A stretch of 16,736 bases of DNA from assembly GCA_028565635.1 (NCBI GenBank), contig JAOXYB010017309.1, positions 2,028 through 18,763 on the forward strand, given 5' to 3'. Position numbers and translations under genes: made by a program. This stretch comes from Phoronis ovalis. Taxonomy: Eukaryota > Phoronida > Phoronidae. This document shows, piece by piece, positions 10,651 to 16,736 of this stretch. The notes under the pieces are model-generated. The model was given only the letters and a program-made list of their open reading frames with translations, made no database searches and was not told where the DNA came from. Position 1 is the first letter of the stretch. The number at the start of each line of letters is the position of its first letter.

Positions 10651-10944
10651 AGGCCTACCTAATCCGCATGGCCTCGAACCATCAATTTTCACTCACACAC
10701 ATATTTCCTCATACACTTTTTTGCAGTTTTGCACCAAAATTCCTGCTACTCGTAGTCATTTCCATGCACTCGCATAAGTTGCAGGGAACTCGAAACATAT
10801 TTCCAGATACTCAAACAGCAATTCTGGGGACTTTAACCTGCTGAACTTACGTGAGTTCCTGGAAATATCTGTTTGAGTAGCAGGATGCTTGGTGTACAAA
10901 TGAGGAAACAGATGCGCGTAAGTCTATGCTGGCTAGGTAGGCCT
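10651..10944. mobile_element. 294-bp foldback element with complex inverted arms
   Basis: The element starts AGGCCTACCT (10651-10660) and ends with the exact complement AGGTAGGCCT (10935-10944). Further inside, the segment at about 10707-10786 pairs imperfectly with about 10838-10910. For example, the right arm has TGAGTTCCTGGAAAT, GAGTAGCAGGA and TTGGTG, and the left arm has their complements in matching order. The left arm is itself built of roughly 20-bp units headed by ACTCG or ACTCA at 10748, 10768, 10788 and 10809. No coding capacity and no target duplication were seen. It resembles a non-autonomous foldback DNA element, but the superfamily is unknown. Confidence 0.6.
10748..10829. repeat. 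20-bp periodic units (about 41-bp dimer)
   Basis: ACTCG, ACTCG, ACTCG and ACTCA start at 10748, 10768, 10788 and 10809. Alternate units also share CATTTCCA or TATTTCCA, giving a 40-42-bp higher-order period. The repeat lies inside the left arm and loop of the foldback element. Confidence 0.6.
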
Positions 10945-13590
10945 TCAGTTTAAGATTCCTTCTAGAAAATACTTTGCAGGGAACAAAAATAATCTGAGCT
11001 CCAAATAACAAAATTTATTTGTTATTTGGTTATATTATAAAATATGCTTAAATTTTTAAAACTACTTTCTGAAGCAGTTCATCAGATATTTGGAAGAAAT
11101 GTCATTTGACAAATGTAATGATATGAAGCAATGTTTAAGTAATTCATAACTTAAAAAGCATTTTTGTTGGCTTCACATTTCTTTCATACTACTTTTAATA
11201 TATAATGAACGTTAAACGAATCAGCATAATATTTTATCTTTTCATCTCCTAAACAATTTCCACCTTGCAATTATTTAGTTCCTTGCAATTGCATAATAAT
11301 TACATGTCATACTTAGCACGGATCTAGAAATCTGATAAACAAGTGAATCAGGGGAGGGTAATACTCAAAAAAGAGATTCATTGTACAGGGTATCCATGTT
11401 CTTCACATAAATATTACATATGTTCAGGACCACATTCTTAAACACTGTTGTGCAAAGCATATATGATTTACGAACTTCCTAGCTACCTTAGGGCTGCTAT
11501 AAAAATATCAATATTAAACTCCTTTACGAATAACTTATTTTTACGGAAAACACTGATGCAACAGAACTTTCTGAAGAACTGTGCGCAGTAGTGTTTTGTA
11601 TCTGTCTAACTCAAAATTAACAAGGTATAAAAAACCCTCAACATTAGGGATTATGTCCCAGGGATGTGAAAAAGATTTTGAGAACAAGCTTGATGCCCCA
11701 CTTGGTGCATGCATTCTAAAGGTTAACAAGACCTACTGCATTTATATAACCACTATTCATATCACCTAGTTATAAATTGAATTTTAAAAATTCCTATTAA
11801 AAACATATAAACACAATTTTTTCCTAAGGTAAACTAAATTTAATTAAAACGATATCCATTTTATTTGGCGAGCTTATTTCAAACAGTTCTTGCAATATTT
11901 GAGTAAATACAAGTATGCACTTTTTACGGCCTTGATTTTATTGGGCAAAAAATGCATTAAAGACAGCCCATTATATCGATATACTATGTTATCTAAAAAT
12001 GGCTACATCTTTGAAATATTGTTAATTTCGGGAATACAGAAAATTCTATTAGTCAAAAAATTTCACAACTACATACTTTTTGGAGCATTTTTTAAATGTT
12101 CAAATCAACAAATTTTGCTCCCAGACACTAGTGAGTTCATAAAAATAACCACTATTGTCACCATACCACTTTAAATGAATGCCTACATGTAAATAAAATA
12201 ACTTTATCTCTCTTATTTTATTAGTTATAAAAGAACAAAATCATTATATTATTTAATAGAATTCTGCCATGTGCTGGATAAAAAAAGGAATAAGCCCCAA
12301 ACACATATAGGAAATATATTAACACTTTATGTATAAAATACTTGATAACAGGGCCTTGAATGTGTATAACATTTATGTGACGTCCATGTGTGTGTTTGGG
12401 GTTCTTAGCGTGAACTCAATCCTCAAGGATTTGAAATAATTTTAATGACTGATGACCTTTACACCAGGAGGTTCCTATAGTCAAAACACACAATTTGACA
12501 GGTATAATTACTAATGATATATCTCTAACACCTTTAACAACTAGGACTTTGAATTTGGAATATGAAACACCCACAAAACCTCTTGTGGCGAAATTGAGTA
12601 AGCATGCAACAAAAATTGTGTGAATACGGTACTGTTTTAGACCAGGCACATATTTAATGTATGTTATGCAATTAAGGGTAATATTTTTTGCAAAATTTTA
12701 ACAGTGGGAAAGAGTATATACTTTTCACAATTAGTTAAGTGATAAAAAGGTTAGTTTTGCATCCATATTACAAACTTTAGAAAAATGTGGATTCTGTGCT
12801 ACGACAAAGAGATAATTTCCTTGTTTGCACTATCACACATTCAAGCTGGGCCTACTTCTGGCCTACAGAGTGAGCAGACCTCAGGACTGTGAAAAGGGAA
12901 AGATTTTATTCTTTGAGGCCAATCAAAGGGTTAATTGTTAAACCTGCAGATCTTTCAAACGGGTGCTTTTAGGTACTCGTTTTACAGTCTATTTCTCGGC
13001 CCTATTTTGCTTGTCAGTACCCAGTTTCTCTACAACAAGTACCAGTCTGCCAAAAACATTAACGAAAATATGTCTAACACCAATTTACATCAGGAACTGT
13101 GAAATCAAGATAAGAAACATTTACTTATCAACTGAAGAAAATCGCAAGTGTCACATTAGAACTGGTGCCTGCAACGACTGATGATACCAAGGGAACAATG
13201 CAAATTACTTTTCTCTGACAAAAATATGATGATTCTGAGCCAGAGTACAAGTTCTAAGTAATAACAATGTCACTTATAATTTACTAAAAAATGTTTCTTT
13301 GTCCACTTGGTTGTGTAGCAAACTTGACAACATGATGTTAAGAAAGTCCACAAAGTGCTATATCCACTAAATTACTGAGTTGCTGACTTCTTTATAACTC
13401 AACAACTTAAGAGTACAGCCTCAGAGACAGTAGCTCATTATTCCAGGAGACCATACAAAAGTTAGTTTTACAATGTTGTCAAGACTTGCATTTATATGAA
13501 AGATGCTTTTATTTTTTACTAAATATTTTCTGCTTGTATCAATCGCATTTACACAATTATATCAATTTGAGCGTACAATACTACACATGG

Positions 13591-13777
13591 GCTCCCACAC
13601 ATTCCTGGCCACATGATCCTACTATGGGGAGCACTGCCAATATAAAGGCATGTGCCACCTTTCAGGGTGGCTTGATCCTCTAGGGTATTTCAGGGTGTGT
13701 TTTTTTAGTATAATAGGGCCAAAACCTTATGGCTCGCAAGCCATAGTAGGGTCATGTAGCGAGGATATGCTCCCACA
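13591..13777. mobile_element. MITE-like element with 9-bp target duplication
   Basis: A 169-bp element (13600-13768) is flanked by a perfect direct 9-mer GCTCCCACA at 13591-13599 and 13769-13777. Its ends are 28-bp imperfect terminal inverted repeats: 13600-13627, and the complement of 13741-13768, agree at 22 of 28 positions and share CATGA.CCTACTATGG. The interior has no ORF. It contains an 18-bp hairpin (TATGGCT/AGCCATA at 13728-13745) and CCACC...GGTGG at about 13651-13666. A 9-bp duplication points to a Mutator-like family more than to hAT (8 bp) or Tc1/mariner (TA). This assignment is inference. Confidence 0.7.
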
Positions 13778-14111
13778 GAGTGAAGCGTGTATTAGTATTA
13801 CGTAATTCTGCAACTTTACTCGACCTCCGGGCTCGACCTGCATAACTCCAAATAGTCTATTGATTATTAACTATTAATTATCATCTATCCACCGCTCAGT
13901 TTGAAAGTACTTTTAGCAGATAACACAACGCAAAACGACCAAACACTCTTGAACAGGCGGGATCCTTTGAGAATACAATACAAAGTTTCGAACACTCCTC
14001 AACTTGGACTCGACAATTCATCAATACGGAAATTTTATTAAATTCGATTTTTCCATTTTTGATGCGTATGTCAAATGTACTAACATAAAAGACGCGTCAA
14101 ACTGTACTCAC

Positions 14112-14208
14112 CAGATTCATATGAATTTCGTGTTGAAGATTTAATTGTCTGTTAAACTGAACTACATTTTACCTCCGATCTCGCCGACCACTCCAAGTTT
14201 GTAAACAT
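14112..14208 (-). other. Candidate first (5' UTR) exon with two possible donors
   Basis: Read on the minus strand, CGGAG|GTAAAATG (exon end 14173) and AATCTG|GTGAGTAC (exon end 14112) are both plausible donors; the second is closer to consensus. Either would splice to the acceptor at 8790. ATG codons at 14208 and within CATATGAATCTG just before the second donor would both continue into the start exon in a frame that overlaps the main start. They would give an overlapping upstream ORF and not a longer PLEKHH protein. The transcription start is not visible, and 14208 is only the upstream ATG position. No RNA evidence supports this exon. Confidence 0.4.
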
Positions 14209-14310
14209 GGCGGGGTCAGTGTCCTAGCGTAATAAAAACCTTACTAAACTAACATACGACATTATTTTCTTTCGACAGATGGCAGTGCGTACTTGTGAAC
14301 CATTGTAACA
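14113..14310 (-). promoter_or_regulatory. Probable PLEKHH/MAX-1 promoter region, YY1-type motif
   Basis: CpG dinucleotides are denser at about 13.8-14.3 kb than in the surrounding A+T-rich sequence. The minus strand carries CCGCCATGTT (14213-14204), a full match to the metazoan YY1 core CCGCCATNTT. Such sites are common at TATA-less promoters within tens of bases of the start. A further CGACAGATGGCAGTGCG lies at 14273-14289 on the plus strand. No TATA box was seen at a fitting distance. The YY1 sense orientation (ATGGCGG) is on the plus strand, so divergent transcription is also possible. Confidence 0.4.
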
Positions 14311-14555
14311 TTTTTTCTTTTTTATCGGGGTTTTTCATAAATACGCCAAGGGCGATGGATTCATTAAATGATTATTTTTATATTCTTTCAGTTGACGAAT
14401 ATTATATTGCCGATAACTAGAACCAGTTTTATAGTGTTGTATGCAGAAACAGCGCAGAATACGAAAATAAATCAGTCGAACCATATTTTATTATTATAAC
14501 AAATTCAATTAATTTTATTCAATTGTAACAAAATAACACCGAATAACATGTTCTA

Positions 14556-14811
14556 GATAAAACTATTACCCGTATAACTATATTTATTGACTCTACAGTG
14601 TGTTATTTAGATATCAGCAGTTTTTTTTCCAGGAGAAATATGGTCCACCGATATCGGAAAAGTATAGCTTTTTGGCTTTTACCTAGATATGCCTCGCATC
14701 TTTTACCAGTAATCCTGTTTAATATTTTAAAAATTACTTGCTAATTATCTATCGCGTTGTAAGTGGATCTAATGAGTCAATAAATATAGTTATACGGGTA
14801 ATACTTTTATC
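14556..14811. mobile_element. 256-bp element with 38-bp near-perfect inverted arms
   Basis: The left arm 14556-14593 begins GATAAAACTATTACCCGTAT. It is complementary to 14774-14811, which begins GAGTCAATAAATATAGTTAT, at 37 of 38 positions. The interior is 180 bp without an ORF longer than chance. The low divergence of the arms suggests a young insertion or selection on the palindrome. No clear target duplication flanks it, so a MITE with ill-defined ends and a local inverted duplication are both possible. It lies about 350 bp upstream of the presumed promoter. Confidence 0.7.
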
Positions 14812-15432
14812 CGCGGGTATGTTTGACGGACACATATTGTGCCTGATAGAACTGCATGCTATTTCATCAATCTGTACTTTTGAATTCAACAGCGTTGTGG
14901 TTAATAGGGGCTTTCCGAAATGCAAGGAAGTTTAGTGACAAACAATTTGAAAGGACACAACATTTTCCAAACCAGTACTAATCGACTATGCGTGTCGTTC
15001 ATACTTTTTTTTGGTGGTATTTAACAAATGTATTATCAATTTAGAAAAGTAATCACAGAATAAGATCATTTCTTTCAAATTCTGCGTCACAAAATGAAAA
15101 CGTTGACATTTAACAAGTTCGACCTACAGAGCTAATATTTGTATGCATTGTCAAAACTTAGAATATAAAGCATTTTTTAAAGAAGCAACGCTGATATCAA
15201 CAAGGCTGATCTGTGACACTGGGGAACCAGGACTCTCAAATAAAATGTGGGTAACAATGCTCATCGTGTAATGCTAAAAAGCCTCTAAACAAGTGGTTGC
15301 GGAGGTTCGAGAAATAAATTTAAAGTAAGACTAATGCCGAAGTTGGTACCCTATCCAAGTCAACACCGACATTTTTCGACAAGCAAAAAAACGAGACTCT
15401 CCCCCGAAGATTGGATCCTAAGCAAGACTTCC

Positions 15433-15510
15433 CAGGGGGCCCGTTGTCGGAAACATCGTAAATTTACGATATTCCGTAAATATTTACGATTTCTATAAAT
15501 ACTTACGATT
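15433..15510. repeat. Palindromic TTTACG cluster, possible MITE end
   Basis: Two perfect palindromes lie four bases apart: ATCGTAAATTTACGAT (15455-15470) and CGTAAATATTTACG (15475-15488). A looser ATACTTACGATTCCGTAA follows. Just upstream is CAGGGGGCCCGTT (15433-15445). GGGCCCGTT next to cgtaa/ttacg motifs resembles the termini of non-autonomous DNA elements common in marine invertebrates (recalled, not checked). The opposite end was not found. Confidence 0.5.
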
Positions 15511-15944
15511 CCGTAACTTCCACTAGATAGTCAAAAAAAGTTAAATTTGACCATTTCAATGTCAACTACTAATAATTCTAGAGGATACCTATAAACAGTT
15601 TTTTTCCATACTAAAAATTGAAAAGAAAAAATAAACATTAAAAAAATAGACCTTTATCCCGTTAAACAATTTTTTTTTAAATAAAATAAAAAAACTTACC
15701 TATTCAATTTTTGAGAGCTTTCGCCCGTTAAACTACTTATCTTTTTGGTGTGGCCTATAGAAACCTATATACAACACTGAGCAATTGGGTAAAGTTATAC
15801 TGTTGAGTGTCAGAATAGTTCCAGGCAATTCTTCTTTTTTATTACCCTAGGAATAACTTTTACAAAAATATCTAACTGTACAAGTCTGATTGTGTACAGG
15901 ACGTTTACTATAATAGAGACATTAAAGTAATAGTATTATTGTCA

Positions 15945-16058
15945 GGAGCTTGCTCCGTCTTTGCCACGGGTTGATCTGGTATTGCGGTACCTCCAGGATC
16001 GGCCCACTACTCCTTATTGTGGAGTATATATAAATAATGAAGAAAGTAAAGATTTTTT
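15945..16058 (+). pseudogene. U2 snRNA 3'-domain repeat, copy A
   Basis: GGAGCTTGCTCCGTC (15945-15959) and CTGGTATTGCGGTACCTCC (15976-15994), then AGGATCGG, match in order the 3' part of metazoan U2 snRNA: stem-loop III remnant, then stem-loop IV. The 5' half of U2, including the branch-point region and Sm site, is not recognisable upstream, so this is a 5'-truncated derivative. The stem-loop IV stem is intact: GGGTTGATC/GATCGGCCC and TGG/CCA pair with one bulged base. A second hairpin follows directly (TACTCC/GGAGTA at 16008-16013 and 16021-16026), which normal U2 lacks. An A/T-rich tail then contains AAGATTTTTTG. Confidence 0.75.
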
Positions 16059-16117
16059 GTTACAATTCCTGCAGTAGGCGAGTATGTGTCAGAAATTATT
16101 TTCATTTTCTTCTCTCT

Positions 16118-16205
16118 TTACGAGTTGGCCTGGAAATGCAGTACCTCCAGGATAGCCCCACTTCCTTTGGGGAGTGAATAATGGAGACAATAAACGATTT
16201 TTCAT
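16118..16205 (+). pseudogene. U2 snRNA 3'-domain repeat, copy B
   Basis: GCCTGGAAATGCAGTACCTC (16128-16147), then CAGGATAG, is a second stem-loop IV derivative, 154 bp downstream of the same point in copy A. It lacks the stem-loop III remnant, and its lower stem is more damaged, but CCTGG/CCAGG still pairs. As in copy A, a second hairpin follows (CACTTCC/GGGAGTG around TTTG), then GAATAATGGAGACAATAAAC and GATTTTTC, which resembles the tail of copy A. The shared, non-U2 downstream part shows the two copies belong to one repeat family and are not two independent U2 pseudogenes. Read in antisense, part of it gives a 64-codon frame, taken as spurious. Confidence 0.7.
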
Positions 16206-16407
16206 AGTTGGGACGACGAAAGACCATGAGGCATCTCCTGAAGATATTCTGTCTATTGCCATTTGGTTATTCATTACCACCATGAATATCCCCTAACATC
16301 GACGTCACTTCAGCACTAATAGGAATGTAGTACGCTTTGCATACCGGCACAGAATATTATTTTTTTAAAAACGTTATAGTTTTACATATTAGGTCGGCAG
16401 GCTTGTC

Positions 16408-16582
16408 TACAGGCTAAGAAAGGACTTATTATATAATGAAATTAATAAACTGCTACTTGACAATTTACCCTTTTTCTTCGTTTGCAACATTAAAAGATAC
16501 TATATCTCAGCTACCATATCTGTACAGGCTAAAAAAGGATTTATGAGGTTAACATATTGTTAGTTGACATTTTACTCTTATT
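16408..16582. repeat. Degenerate 107-115-bp tandem duplication
   Basis: TACAGGCTAAGAAAGGACTT at 16408 recurs as TACAGGCTAAAAAAGGATTT at 16523 (period 115). TTGACAATTTACCCTTTTT at 16457 recurs in similar form at 16564 (period 107), and GCAACA...GATAC is followed by GCAACA...AATAC. The order is kept with indels, so this is an old tandem duplication. ATTGGGTAAAGT with a following CCAGG..TTCTT also occurs both at 15784 and at 16656. This hints that the repeated domain includes the U2-like units. Confidence 0.55.
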
Positions 16583-16736
16583 TTTTCAATTATAACAGCA
16601 ACACAGAAATACAACAGATTTTAGCAACGATAACAAAAATTTACAGAACTGGGTGATTGGGTAAAGTAACCACCAGGTATTCTTTGTACTGTATTCTTGC
16701 TAATGGGCAATTTAGCTTGGGCTTAATAATTTTATA

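Larger units (their letters stand above)
8791..14111 (-). other. 5' UTR intron 1 of PLEKHH/MAX-1 (predicted)
   Basis: This region lies between the acceptor of the start exon and the candidate first-exon donors at 14112 or 14173. No exon or RNA gene is supported in it. 8791-10600 and 10950-13580 look like plain A+T-rich sequence; the open frames there are short and without family resemblance. The notable contents are the foldback at 10651-10944 and the MITE-like element at 13600-13768. The intron extent is inferred, since no transcript evidence is available. Confidence 0.55.
1..14208 (-). other. PLEKHH/MAX-1 family gene, 5' part (gene span)
   Basis: This is the span of the one supported gene, from the candidate first exon near 14.1-14.2 kb to the left edge, where it continues. 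The six coding exons join in one frame to 464 residues. Residues 1-173 are charged and coiled-coil-like, 174-422 are a Ser/Pro-rich linker, and 423-464 begin a segment rich in family-conserved residues. In the known family (PLEKHH1, PLEKHH2, worm MAX-1) this is followed by two PH domains, a MyTH4 and a FERM domain, none of which is in the window. Worm MAX-1 acts in UNC-5/netrin axon guidance. Vertebrate members are cytoplasmic, cortex-associated adaptors. The order of matches (WKE start, EEKA..IK.W, PPTPP....PSW, E.RIYAVA) supports the family strongly. Which vertebrate paralogue is closer cannot be decided. An invertebrate would usually have one copy, hence no gene symbol. All coding introns are phase 0. 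Confidence 0.88.
14209..16736. other. Upstream region without a convincing gene
   Basis: No coding region is supported between the presumed promoter and the right edge. The stretch holds repeats listed separately: inverted arms at 14556-14811, a palindrome cluster at 15433-15510, two U2-derived units at 15945-16205, and degenerate duplications at 16408-16582. 14812-15430 shows nothing recognised. 15599-15780 is very A/T-rich with homopolymer runs and two similar CCCGTTAAAC segments (15658 and 15725). Confidence 0.7.

Noticed and set aside
11890-12174. Plus-strand 94-codon frame
   Set aside because: The composition follows the A+T-rich background. There is no domain, splice context or start context to support it.
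12963-13181. Plus-strand 72-codon frame and flanking sequence with less A/T bias
   Set aside because: It looked like a decayed dispersed repeat, but no terminal structure, conserved domain or intact frame on either strand could be shown. It remains unclassified.
15296-15312. GGAGGTTCGAGAAA, resembling a tRNA B box
   Set aside because: No matching A box or acceptor stem at the right distance upstream, so neither a tRNA nor a tRNA-derived SINE head is supported.
15695-15712. AAACTTACCT followed by CAATTTTTGAG, resembling a U1 5' end and an Sm site
   Set aside because: The two are only a few bases apart, whereas in U1 they are more than 100 nt apart, and no U1 stem-loops follow. Taken as chance in A/T-rich DNA.
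16089-16283. Minus-strand 64-codon open frame (MVVMNNQMAI...)
   Set aside because: It runs antisense through the U2-derived copy B. The reading frame is explained by the RNA-derived sequence, and no family resemblance is seen.

Overview
This window is A+T-rich (by eye about two thirds A+T), low-coding, intron-dominated animal DNA. The one protein-coding gene that can be supported runs on the minus strand. It is the 5' part of a PLEKHH/MAX-1 family gene (PH, MyTH4 and FERM domain adaptor). Six coding exons were rebuilt by reading through canonical AG/GT splice sites: 8741-8640 (start codon), 3040-2840, 2675-2592, 2050-1919, 1525-779 and 128-1. The last runs off the left edge. Together they encode 464 residues: an N-terminal coiled coil, a Ser/Pro-rich linker, and the start of the segment before the PH domains. 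The family call rests on ordered matches, recalled from memory, to vertebrate PLEKHH2/PLEKHH1 (WKE start, EEKA..IK.W coiled coil, PPTPP....PSW followed by E.RIYAVA). The PH, MyTH4 and FERM domains themselves lie outside the window. All five coding introns are phase 0.

The organism is a metazoan, most likely an invertebrate. Kilobase introns, low GC and scattered small foldback elements would suit a bivalve mollusc or another lophotrochozoan, but this is inference and the species cannot be named.

Layout: 1-8741 holds the coding exons and introns 5 to 2. The 5.6 kb intron 2 holds only short tandem duplications, an 84-bp hairpin and a weak inverted repeat. 8742-8790 is 5' UTR with a tiny in-frame upstream ORF. 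8791 to about 14112 is a 5' UTR intron with a 294-bp foldback built partly of 20-bp units and a 169-bp MITE-like element flanked by a perfect 9-bp direct repeat. About 14100-14300 is relatively CpG-rich, has a YY1-type motif and two candidate first-exon donors, and is the likely promoter. 14300-16736 is upstream sequence without a convincing gene. It holds a 256-bp element with 38-bp near-perfect inverted arms, a palindromic TTTACG cluster, two tandem repeats derived from the 3' end of U2 snRNA, and degenerate local duplications.

No operon-like, CRISPR, viral or defence system is visible. The least ordinary feature is the pair of U2 stem-loop IV-derived repeats at about 15.95-16.2 kb. Both keep a second hairpin with different bases but the same fold.
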